Assembly (NCBI GenBank): GCA_016718035.1 | Contig: JADKEK010000004.1 | Span: 248,001 to 312,000, forward strand | Source: Bacteroidota bacterium | GTDB taxonomy: Bacteria > Bacteroidota > Bacteroidia > Chitinophagales > BACL12 | Direction of reading: 5' to 3' | DNA length: 64,000 bases | Part shown: positions 20,753 to 28,558 of the stretch, one piece after another | Layout of the letters: each line of letters starts with the position of its first letter | How positions within the stretch are numbered: the first letter of the stretch is position 1 | Notes under the pieces: model-generated | What the model was told of the DNA's origin: nothing | The model's input: only the letters and a program-made list of their open reading frames with translations | The model's database searches: none | Position numbers and translations under genes: made by a program

Positions 20753-20902
20753 GCTGTGAAGTTAGTGACATATTTAATACATTTTAGTTGCGTTTTGTTC
20801 GGTAAAACAAAAAAAATGTTAATGTCGCCTTGTCTGAAATGACTTACCCAATTTCAATAACTCGGTTTAAATCACGAAATTTGCCATCATAAACTATCGC
20901 AT

Positions 20903-21355
20903 ATGTCAATTTTTGATCAGGTAAACGAAGGCATTAAAAATGCCATGAAGAATAAAGAAGAAGCTACTTTACGTGCATTGCGCGGTGTGAAGTCTGCTTT
21001 ATTGTTAGCAAAAACTGAAAAAGGTGCTGCTGATGAATTAAGTGAAGAAAAGGAAATTCAGGTGCTCCAAAAATTGGTGAAACAAAGAAAAGAAAGCTTA
21101 GAAATTTACACTACACAAAATCGCCCTGAACTGGCAGTAGTTGAAGCAGAGGAAATTGCAGTAATTGAAAAGTTTCTCCCTAAACAAATGGATGAAGCAA
21201 CATTGAGAACCGAACTGCAAAATATTATTGCAGCTGTTGGCGCTGCAGGCCCTCAGGATATGGGTAAAGTAATGGGTGCCGCAACCAAACAACTTGCAGG
21301 TAAAGCTGATGGAAAAATGATTTCGCAATTAGTTAAAGAATTATTGGCTAAATAA
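20903..21355 (+). CDS. GatB/YqeY domain-containing protein
   Basis: 150 residues, full length for the YqeY family. The family resembles the C-terminal tRNA-binding domain of GatB. Conserved features are the helical N-terminus (MKNKEEATLRALRGVKSAL), EKFLPKQM and the terminal GKADGKMISQLVKELL. Its role is not well defined and is thought to be tRNA or amidotransferase related. It is the first gene of the plus-strand run leading to cvpA and pabA. Confidence 0.9.
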   Translation: MSIFDQVNEGIKNAMKNKEEATLRALRGVKSALLLAKTEKGAADELSEEKEIQVLQKLVKQRKESLEIYTTQNRPELAVVEAEEIAVIEKFLPKQMDEATLRTELQNIIAAVGAAGPQDMGKVMGAATKQLAGKADGKMISQLVKELLAK

Positions 21356-21394
21356 CCGGCTGCATTTTATTAGCATATCACCTAATTATCACTC

Positions 21395-21946
21395 ATGATT
21401 ATTGATATTATTTTCGCTATTGTTTTATTATTGGCATTTATACATGGATATAAAAAAGGGATTATTCATTCCATTGTTTCGTTAATTGCACTCGTGATTG
21501 GTATTATGGCAGCAGTGCGTTTAAGCGAGCTTGCAGCCGTTTATCTCGACAGGTGGTTTAACATCGCTTCACGCTATTTACCCTTAATTTCTTTTATTCT
21601 TGTATTTATTGGTATCTATTTATTATTTAGGTTGTTAGAGCAAATGCTCGAAGGCTTTTTTAAAATGATAAAACTCAATTTTATTAATCAGCTTATTGGT
21701 GCAGTTGTGTGGTGTGTAATTTGGATTATGGTATATTCAACATTATTGTTTTATATTAACAATATGAATCTCATTGCCGATGTAACAAAAAAAGATTCCA
21801 TTACCTACGAAACAATTGCTCCTTTTGCACCAAAAACTATTGAGTTTGTCGGCAAAATTATTCCACCGGTAAAAAATGTATTTAATACCCTCGAAATCTG
21901 GTTTGAAGAGTTTGAACTCAACCATACATCCGACAATCCTCAATGA
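21395..21946 (+). CDS. CvpA family membrane protein
   Basis: 183 residues with four predicted membrane helices. The N-terminal signature IIDIIFAIVLLLAFIHGYKKGIIHS matches the CvpA family. Colicin V production proteins are conserved inner-membrane proteins linked in some bacteria to envelope homeostasis; the molecular function is unsettled. The stop overlaps the next start by 4 bp (ATGA at 21943-21946), so it is translationally coupled to the amidotransferase gene. Confidence 0.88.
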   Translation: MIIDIIFAIVLLLAFIHGYKKGIIHSIVSLIALVIGIMAAVRLSELAAVYLDRWFNIASRYLPLISFILVFIGIYLLFRLLEQMLEGFFKMIKLNFINQLIGAVVWCVIWIMVYSTLLFYINNMNLIADVTKKDSITYETIAPFAPKTIEFVGKIIPPVKNVFNTLEIWFEEFELNHTSDNPQ

Positions 21947-22515
21947 AAATTCTGCTGCTCGATAATTACGATTCATTTACCTATAATCTTGCAGATTATT
22001 TATCCCAAAACGGCGCATCACCAATTGTAAAAAGAAATGATGCCATCACCCTTGCCGAAATCCGGAATCTGAAAATTGCCGCGATTGTTATTTCGCCAGG
22101 CCCAAAACGCCCCGAAGATGCCGGAATTACCATGGACCTTATTCATCATTTCCACGCCATTTTGCCCATTTTAGGGGTATGTCTTGGCTATCAGGCGCTG
22201 GGCGCTTATTTTGGGGCATCGGTTGTCCGTTCTCCGCTGCCACAACACGGCAAAACCTCTAAAATCGACCACAATAGCTCAGGTTTGTTCAAAAATATTC
22301 CCTCTCCAACCGAGGTTATGCGCTACCATAGCCTGAATATTGCGGAAATCCCGACTATTTTGGAGATAACTGCCTTCACCCAGCTCACCAACGAACCCAT
22401 GGCATTGCAACACAAAACCCTCCCTTTGGCAGGTGTTCAATTTCACCCCGAATCGGTTCTGACACCCCACGGGAAACAGCTTTTGGCCAATTGGTTGGAC
22501 AGTTTACCCCGCTAA
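21943..22515 (+). CDS. Class I glutamine amidotransferase, aminodeoxychorismate/anthranilate synthase component II
   Basis: 190 residues, normal length for PabA/TrpG. The N-terminus LLDNYDSFTYNLADYL is typical. The catalytic triad is the Cys in GVCLGYQ plus His and Glu in FHPESVLTP. It supplies ammonia from glutamine to a chorismate-using partner. No trp genes flank it, so a folate (PabA) or dual role is at least as likely as tryptophan. It overlaps cvpA by 4 bp, and its coding sequence looks more GC-rich than its neighbours. Confidence 0.9.
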   Translation: MKILLLDNYDSFTYNLADYLSQNGASPIVKRNDAITLAEIRNLKIAAIVISPGPKRPEDAGITMDLIHHFHAILPILGVCLGYQALGAYFGASVVRSPLPQHGKTSKIDHNSSGLFKNIPSPTEVMRYHSLNIAEIPTILEITAFTQLTNEPMALQHKTLPLAGVQFHPESVLTPHGKQLLANWLDSLPR

Positions 22516-22575
22516 CTGCCAATTAAATCTATAATAACGATTCAAAATTCATATTTTTGTGATTTACTGACAGGT

Positions 22576-23334
22576 ATGAATCACACGATAATTGAAGAAA
22601 ACGGATTTAAATACGTAGAAGTGGGCGAGGGCGAAGTGCTGATGCTGTTGCACGGTTTATTTGGGGCCTTGAGCAACTTTTATGACATTATTGAAGGATT
22701 TAAGAAAACACATAAAGTTGTTATCCCTATACTTCCACTTTACGATTTACCTATAGAAGAAACTACTGTAGGTGGATATGTAAATTATGTAGAGCGCTTC
22801 GTTGCCTACAAAGGATACCAAAAAGTTATTGTACTCGGCAATTCACTCGGTGGCCATATTGCACTCATTTACGCTTTGGCTAATCCCGATAAAATTAAAG
22901 GTGTTGTATTAACCGGTAGCTCCGGCTTGTTTGAAAGCGCCATGGGCGACAGTTACCCGAAACGCGGCGATTACGATTACATCAAGAAAAAAGCAGAGCT
23001 CACGTTTTATGACCCAAAATTTGCTTCTAAAGAATTGGTCGATGAACTTTTTGATATCGTAAACGACAGGGCTAAAGTTATTCGCGTGCTGGCAACTGCT
23101 AAAAGTGCCATCCGCCAAAACCTGGCAGAAGAAGTGGCAAAAATTTCGGCACCAACCTTGCTTATATGGGGTAATAACGATACCATAACCCCACCGTTTG
23201 TTGGTGAAGAGTTTCATAAACTCATTCCAAATTCGCAGCTGTTTTTTATAGATAAATGCGGACATGCACCAATGATGGAACAACCGGAGGAGTTTAATCG
23301 TTATCTGGGTAAGTTCCTAAACGAAATTAATTAA
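22576..23334 (+). CDS. Alpha/beta hydrolase
   Basis: 252 residues, a compact alpha/beta hydrolase. The oxyanion region is LLHGLFGAL, the nucleophile elbow is GNSLGGH, the acid lies in WGNNDTITPP and the base His in KCGHAPMMEQP. The substrate is not predictable from sequence. A TATTTTTG box at 22552-22559, 17 nt before the ATG, is a likely promoter. The stop is 1 bp from the next start, so it probably heads a unit with the CBS protein and nadK. Confidence 0.87.
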   Translation: MNHTIIEENGFKYVEVGEGEVLMLLHGLFGALSNFYDIIEGFKKTHKVVIPILPLYDLPIEETTVGGYVNYVERFVAYKGYQKVIVLGNSLGGHIALIYALANPDKIKGVVLTGSSGLFESAMGDSYPKRGDYDYIKKKAELTFYDPKFASKELVDELFDIVNDRAKVIRVLATAKSAIRQNLAEEVAKISAPTLLIWGNNDTITPPFVGEEFHKLIPNSQLFFIDKCGHAPMMEQPEEFNRYLGKFLNEIN

Positions 23335-23335
23335 C

Positions 23336-24001
23336 GTGCTGGCAAAAGACATCATATCGGAAAACATTCCCCCGTTAAAAATAAAAGATACCGGAGCAAA
23401 AGCTATTGAGTGGATGTATGAGTTTAAACTCTCACACCTCCCATTGGTTGATCACCAGAATTATATCGGACTGGTTAGCGAAGAAGATATTCTCGATTTT
23501 AATGATACACATGAACAACTGGGCAAATTTTTGAAAAATTTGTATAAACCATTTGTAAAAGAAACAGAACACATTTACGAAGTATTACGCGTTGCTGCTA
23601 ATTTGAAAACTACCGTAATTCCGGTTGTAGATAGCGAGCAACATTATATTGGATTAATTACACTGCAAAGTCTGTTATATAATTTCGCTAAAATGAGTTC
23701 AATCAGCGAACCGGGCGGTGTAATTATTATTGAACTCAACAACAAAACTGATTATGTGTTAAGTGATATTGCTCGCATTGTAGAAGGCAACGATGCGCAT
23801 ATTCTCAGTTTGTATTTTAATGTTGAACCGGACTCCGGAAAACATGCTGTAACAATTAAAGTAGACAGCACCGAAATAAAACATATTGTTGCTACCTTCG
23901 AACGTTACCAATATCAGGTAAAAGCGTATTTTCAGGAATCTGATATGGTGGAAATTATCAAAGACCGATACGATTCACTAATGAATTACCTCAATATTTA
24001 A
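23336..24001 (+). CDS. CBS-domain protein
   Basis: 221 residues from a GTG start placed 1 bp after the preceding stop; no usable ATG gives the full first CBS motif. Two CBS motifs occupy about residues 1-125 (HLPLVDHQNYIGLVSEED; VIPVVDSEQHYIGLITLQSL). An ACT-like or regulatory C-terminal domain follows (GVIIIELNNKTDYVLSDIARI). CBS pairs bind adenosyl ligands. Its position directly before nadK suggests a link to nucleotide or NAD status, which is inference. Confidence 0.85.
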   Translation: MLAKDIISENIPPLKIKDTGAKAIEWMYEFKLSHLPLVDHQNYIGLVSEEDILDFNDTHEQLGKFLKNLYKPFVKETEHIYEVLRVAANLKTTVIPVVDSEQHYIGLITLQSLLYNFAKMSSISEPGGVIIIELNNKTDYVLSDIARIVEGNDAHILSLYFNVEPDSGKHAVTIKVDSTEIKHIVATFERYQYQVKAYFQESDMVEIIKDRYDSLMNYLNI

Positions 24002-24004
24002 TAT

Positions 24005-24889
24005 ATGCAGGTTGCCATTTACGGACGATTAATTAAAAAAGATGCACTGCCCTATGTGCAACAGCTTTTCGATTTATTACATACCCGTAATATTAAATGT
24101 TTAATTCATGAAGAATATTATCCCCACCTGGTAAATAATATTCAGTTCAAACAACAACCGGAAATATTTTACGAAAAAGAAAAAGATAAAATCAAGAATA
24201 TCGATTTTATGTTTAGTGTTGGTGGTGATGGTACTTTGTTAGACACTATTACAATTGTGAAAGATACCAAGGTGCCCATTGTTGGAATTAATATTGGTAG
24301 ATTAGGATTTCTTGCGAGCATTGGTAAAGATGGTATTGAAGATATGATTGATGCGTTGGAACAAGGAACATTTAGTTTAGATGAACGCTCATTAATTCAC
24401 CTCGATTCCAATATGCCAGAATTATTTGGCGGCGATAATTTTGCATTAAATGAATTTACCATTCACAAAAAAGATTCATCTGCCATGATCACCATTCATA
24501 CGTATATTAATGGTGAATTTTTAATGAGTTATTGGGCCGATGGATTAATTGTTTCTACCCCAACCGGTTCAACAGGTTATTCGCTCAGTTGTGGTGGACC
24601 AATTATTTTTCCAACATCAGAAAATTTTGTCATTACTCCTGTTGCACCACATAATTTAAATATTCGTCCAATTGTTGTTTCTGACGAATCGGTTATAAGT
24701 TTTGAAATTGAAGGGAGAAGCGAACATTTTTTAGTTACACTCGACAGTCGTTTTGAAACGGTAGATGCCACCGTTCAACTTGCGGTGCGCAAAGAAAATT
24801 TTACCATTGCTTTAATTCGCCCTAATGAGCAAAATTTCCTTGATACTTTGCGGAATAAACTGGGATTAGGTGTCGATCAGCGGAATTAA
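24005..24889 (+). CDS. nadK: NAD kinase
   Basis: 294 residues. The family signature GGDGT is in FSVGGDGTLLDT, followed by NIGRLGFLA and the substrate-binding TPTGSTGYSLSCGGPI. The enzyme phosphorylates NAD to NADP in the cytosol. It lies 3 bp after the CBS-domain gene and is almost certainly co-transcribed with it. Confidence 0.96.
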   Translation: MQVAIYGRLIKKDALPYVQQLFDLLHTRNIKCLIHEEYYPHLVNNIQFKQQPEIFYEKEKDKIKNIDFMFSVGGDGTLLDTITIVKDTKVPIVGINIGRLGFLASIGKDGIEDMIDALEQGTFSLDERSLIHLDSNMPELFGGDNFALNEFTIHKKDSSAMITIHTYINGEFLMSYWADGLIVSTPTGSTGYSLSCGGPIIFPTSENFVITPVAPHNLNIRPIVVSDESVISFEIEGRSEHFLVTLDSRFETVDATVQLAVRKENFTIALIRPNEQNFLDTLRNKLGLGVDQRN

Positions 24890-25006
24890 CCGGCCTGAGC
24901 TTACTACAGCATTTACAAATTCATAGTTTATACCCTACCCGCTTAGCCCAATCAGGGCGAGGACACAGTTTATATGGGTTGCTACAATCAGCTAATTTTC
25001 TACTAC

Positions 25007-25034
25007 TTTGACCTATACCACGGGCCTACCTTTG
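25007..25034 (+). promoter_or_regulatory. Bacteroidota-type promoter for the 25054 T9SS gene
   Basis: TTTG at 25007-25010, a 16-nt spacer, and TACCTTTG at 25027-25034. The ATG is 20 nt downstream. Confidence 0.5.
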
Positions 25035-25053
25035 TGTTTAAATACTACCGATT

Positions 25054-26682
25054 ATGAAACTGTTAATGAAAATTGGACTTTTCTTGTTAGTTTTTACCAC
25101 GTTAAAACTAAACGCACAATGGAGCAACGACCCTGCTAATCCATTGTTACTTAGCACAGCTCCCGACAACCAATCTAAACCTGTTATTATTTCCGACAAC
25201 AATGAAGGTAATTTCGTTTTTTGGTTAGACAAGCGTTCAGGAATTACAAACGTATACGGACAACATCTCGACAAAATGGGTAATCAATTATGGGAGTCTA
25301 ATGGAAGATTAATTGTTGAAAGCCCAATTGATATTTGGGATTTAAATGCAGTAATGAATAATGAAGGTAATATTCTGCTTGCATGGTATCGACAAGGTGA
25401 TACTTTGTTTATCCAAAAATATGATTCCGATGCAACACCATTATGGGCAGCTCCAACAAATGTTGCTGGAGATGATGCAACATTTACAAATACATTTTGG
25501 GGACCTGTTGGACCAATTGCCATGTTGGTAAATGGTGATGGTTGTTTTTTAGCATACAATCTTACCGGTTGGGGTTACGATAATTTATTATACAATAAAG
25601 TTGAAGGCGATGGCTCATTACCTTGGGGATATAATGGCATTCAACATGTAGACATGAGCCCTGCAGGAATTGGCAAAATAAAATTATTTTCAGATGGCGC
25701 AGGCGGCGCTTTTTTGCAATCATTCAGAGGGCTATTTTATTTCTCACGATTCGATAGCAATGGTAATGTGCTTTGGGGCGAAATTGCAATGAATGATTGC
25801 ACGGGTGGCACCGGCGGTACTTATGCCAGCCATACCTATTACGAAATGCAACCCGATGATGATAATGGCTGGATTGCAGCATGGACAAGCGCTTCGGACG
25901 ATGTTTTTGCAACAAGAATTGACGAAGACGGAGCTTTTGTTTGGACCCCTGAATGTCAACCAATTTTAGAAAATCCAAATCAACAGGAAGATATTGCATT
26001 CACGAAAAGTGGCGATGGTTATTATGCAACCTGGCGGGATAGCCGTATTGATGCACCCGGAATTTATATGCAAAAAATTAATGATGAAGGCATAACGCAA
26101 TGGGACGAACCAATATATGTTGAAGACACAAGTTTATATATCCCTGTGATGAAATCTATTGCAACATCAGAAGGAGATATCGTGGTATTTTATCAAACAA
26201 GTTGGTATTTTGCTGCACAAAAAGTATATGCAGATGGTACAACAGCATGGCCGCAACCGCTCAAAATTTTAGAAGGTACTTATCAACCTTTTTACGAAGA
26301 TTATCAGTTATTCGCGACGGCAGATAATAATGTAATTGGTGTTGCACAATATACTTCCGGACTCGAATCCAATATTGTGATGTTTAATTTAAATTGGATT
26401 AGCGGTGATACTATTACAGTTGATCCGGTTGCAATTACTAGCATCGAAAAAAATAACATACAGGTGTACCCAAATCCGGTAAATGATATTTTAAATATTC
26501 AATCGGAACAACCGGTTTTCGAAATAGTAATTCTTGATATGCATGGTGCTGTTGTTTATCGCGAAAACACTTCCGGTATTTTCCAAAAACAACTCGACTT
26601 ACAGGCATTGCCAAAAGGCGTATATGTAGTTAAATTAACTTCTGCCTCCGGCACCGAAATACAGGAATTGGTAAAATCATGA
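25054..26682 (+). CDS. Secreted protein with T9SS type A sorting domain
   Basis: 542 residues. A signal peptide (KIGLFLLVFTTLKLNAQ) leads to repeated short blades of the form D-G-x-x-x-W with aromatic and Asp-rich turns (NGEGNILLAWYRQG-like), suggesting a beta-propeller. The last 80 or so residues are a T9SS sorting domain (YPNPVND, LPKGVYVVKL, ending in ELVKS). Family knowledge predicts surface export; the ligand or enzyme activity is unknown. It has its own promoter and sits as an extra gene between nadK and the porG-uppS-bamA block. Confidence 0.85.
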   Translation: MKLLMKIGLFLLVFTTLKLNAQWSNDPANPLLLSTAPDNQSKPVIISDNNEGNFVFWLDKRSGITNVYGQHLDKMGNQLWESNGRLIVESPIDIWDLNAVMNNEGNILLAWYRQGDTLFIQKYDSDATPLWAAPTNVAGDDATFTNTFWGPVGPIAMLVNGDGCFLAYNLTGWGYDNLLYNKVEGDGSLPWGYNGIQHVDMSPAGIGKIKLFSDGAGGAFLQSFRGLFYFSRFDSNGNVLWGEIAMNDCTGGTGGTYASHTYYEMQPDDDNGWIAAWTSASDDVFATRIDEDGAFVWTPECQPILENPNQQEDIAFTKSGDGYYATWRDSRIDAPGIYMQKINDEGITQWDEPIYVEDTSLYIPVMKSIATSEGDIVVFYQTSWYFAAQKVYADGTTAWPQPLKILEGTYQPFYEDYQLFATADNNVIGVAQYTSGLESNIVMFNLNWISGDTITVDPVAITSIEKNNIQVYPNPVNDILNIQSEQPVFEIVILDMHGAVVYRENTSGIFQKQLDLQALPKGVYVVKLTSASGTEIQELVKS

Positions 26683-26690
26683 AAAAGTGT

Positions 26691-26732
26691 GGTTATGGTT
26701 GGCAGAGGTCAACATAAAAACCAACCATAACC
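26691..26732. other. Perfect 12-bp inverted repeat after the T9SS gene
   Basis: GGTTATGGTTGG at 26691-26702 pairs with its exact complement at 26721-26732 across an 18-nt loop. There is no T-tract right behind it. It may act with the next hairpin as a tandem terminator or as an RNA-stabilising 3' end. Confidence 0.6.
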
Positions 26733-26751
26733 CACTATCCCCTTTTGCTTT

Positions 26752-26775
26752 AACCGGACATTCAGTGCCGGTTTT
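26752..26775 (+). terminator. Probable terminator after the T9SS gene
   Basis: AACCGG (26752-26757) pairs with CCGGTT (26768-26773), extended by CA/TG inside, followed by TTTT. It sits 70 bp after the stop. Confidence 0.55.
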
Positions 26776-26925
26776 GCCTTTTAAGCGGTAATACCCTAGT
26801 TTGAAGAGCATCCTCCAATTCCTACTAAACACTTACCTGCACATTTCAAGCAAGTCGGCTCCGCGTACAATAAACTCAATCTCTATGCGTTAACCCCTAG
26901 TTTCCGTAACTTTGCAATCCTTTTA

Positions 26926-27783
26926 ATGCAGTCTGTTCGTCGATATTTTACAATTGGTTTTTTAGTGAGCCTTATTTTAGGGGGAAAAGTGTATGCCCAA
27001 GAGGTTGAAATCGGCGCCTGGGGCGGTATTACCAACTCTTACGGCGACATTAACAATACCCTCGAAAGCCTTCAGTTTGTTGAGCCGGGAGCAGGTGTTT
27101 TCTTCCGTTATAATGTAAATCCGCGTATTGGATATTACCTCGGTTTGAGCGGAGGACGCACTTATGGCTACGATTCTATCTCTTCAAACCCATATCAATC
27201 GCGCAGAAATCTCAGTTTTAGGTCAAATATTTATGATTTTACAGGGAGAGTGGACTTTAACTTTTTACCCCTGGAGCGCGAAAAGCCTAAAAATTGGTTT
27301 ACCCCTTATGTTTTTATTGGCATTTCTGTGTTTTATTTTAATCCGCAGGCCTATTTTGATGACGAATGGGTTGATTTACAGCCACTTGGAACCGAAGGAC
27401 AACAGTTTCCCGAACTAACCGGCAACGAAAAATACCAGCGTGTTCAGGTAAATGTGCCTATGGGAGGTGGATTTAAATTCGCCCTCAACAAAAATATTAC
27501 AATGGGACTTGAGGCTAACTGGCATTGGTTATTTACCGATTACCTCGACGATGTGAGCAAAACCTATGTAGACCCTTCAATATTGGCAACCGGCGCTGAT
27601 GGTGCACAGGCTGTGGCTTTGAGCGATAGAAGTACTACCTTCGACTTCCTTCCGCTGGGTGAACCCGGAAAACAACGCGGCGATAGTCAGCACAACGATA
27701 AGTATCTCTACACCGGAATTTTCCTATCTTATACATTTGTTGACTTAAAATGCCCCGGACCCGGCAAATGGGGAACACGATAA
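26926..27783 (+). CDS. PorG-like outer-membrane beta-barrel protein (DUF6089 type)
   Basis: 285 residues. A signal peptide ends at YAQ, followed by EVEIGAWGGITNSYGDINN and many short amphipathic strands, as in the DUF6089/PorG family that supports the type IX secretion machinery at the outer membrane. The C-terminal strand YTGIFLSYTFVDLK fits a barrel. Its place before uppS and bamA is the usual Bacteroidota context. A TAACTTTG box at 26907-26914 ends 11 nt before the ATG, so the leader must be very short. Confidence 0.78.
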   Translation: MQSVRRYFTIGFLVSLILGGKVYAQEVEIGAWGGITNSYGDINNTLESLQFVEPGAGVFFRYNVNPRIGYYLGLSGGRTYGYDSISSNPYQSRRNLSFRSNIYDFTGRVDFNFLPLEREKPKNWFTPYVFIGISVFYFNPQAYFDDEWVDLQPLGTEGQQFPELTGNEKYQRVQVNVPMGGGFKFALNKNITMGLEANWHWLFTDYLDDVSKTYVDPSILATGADGAQAVALSDRSTTFDFLPLGEPGKQRGDSQHNDKYLYTGIFLSYTFVDLKCPGPGKWGTR

Positions 27784-27814
27784 CACCATCCTTTTTTGAT
27801 AAATTTGCACCCTG

Positions 27815-28558
27815 ATGTCTGCCGTTCAACTCGACTTAAACAACATACCTAAACACATCGCCATTATTATGGATGGCAATGGCCGTTGGGCTAAGAGTAA
27901 TGGCAAGGCGCGCATTTATGGTCATCATGCGGGTGTTGAAGCAGTGCGTAAAGTAGTGGAAACCTGCACAGAGCTTGGCGTTCAATACCTTACCCTCTAC
28001 GCATTCAGCACCGAAAACTGGAAACGCCCTGAGGCTGAAGTAAATGCATTGATGGAACTTTTAGTGCGCACCATCAGAAAAGAAACCCCGGAACTGGACA
28101 AAAACAACGTGCGAATTGGCATGATTGGCGATGGTCATTCACTGCCAAAAGCCTGTATCGACGAGCTTGAAGAAGCAAAAAAAATGACTTCGGCAAATAC
28201 CGGATTAAACTTAATCCTTGCATTGAGCTACTCAGGCCGCTGGGAAATTACCCATGCCGTCCAACAAATCGCTCAAAAAGTGCAGAGTGGCGAACTTAAC
28301 CCGGCTGATATAAGCGAAAAAACAATTAGCGCTTATTTAAATACCAGTGCAATTCCCGACCCTGAATTATTAATTAGAACAAGCGGCGAATACCGTCTCA
28401 GTAACTTTTTACTGTGGCAATCCGCCTATACAGAATATTATTTTACAGAAACCCTATGGCCTGATTTCGATAAAAACGAGTTAGTAAAAGCTTTACTCGA
28501 TTATCAAAAGCGCGAACGCAGGTTTGGTAAAACAACAGAACAAATTAAAGTAAGATGA
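27815..28558 (+). CDS. uppS: Isoprenyl transferase (undecaprenyl diphosphate synthase)
   Basis: 247 residues. Signatures of cis-prenyltransferases are clear: IIMDGNGRWAK near the N-terminus, GHHAGVEAV, YAFSTENWKRP and RTSGEYRLSNFLLWQ. It builds the C55 lipid carrier for peptidoglycan and surface glycans at the inner membrane. The stop overlaps the bamA start by 4 bp, so envelope lipid carrier and barrel assembly are translationally coupled. A TAAATTTG box at 27800-27807 lies 7 nt before the ATG. Confidence 0.95.
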   Translation: MSAVQLDLNNIPKHIAIIMDGNGRWAKSNGKARIYGHHAGVEAVRKVVETCTELGVQYLTLYAFSTENWKRPEAEVNALMELLVRTIRKETPELDKNNVRIGMIGDGHSLPKACIDELEEAKKMTSANTGLNLILALSYSGRWEITHAVQQIAQKVQSGELNPADISEKTISAYLNTSAIPDPELLIRTSGEYRLSNFLLWQSAYTEYYFTETLWPDFDKNELVKALLDYQKRERRFGKTTEQIKVR

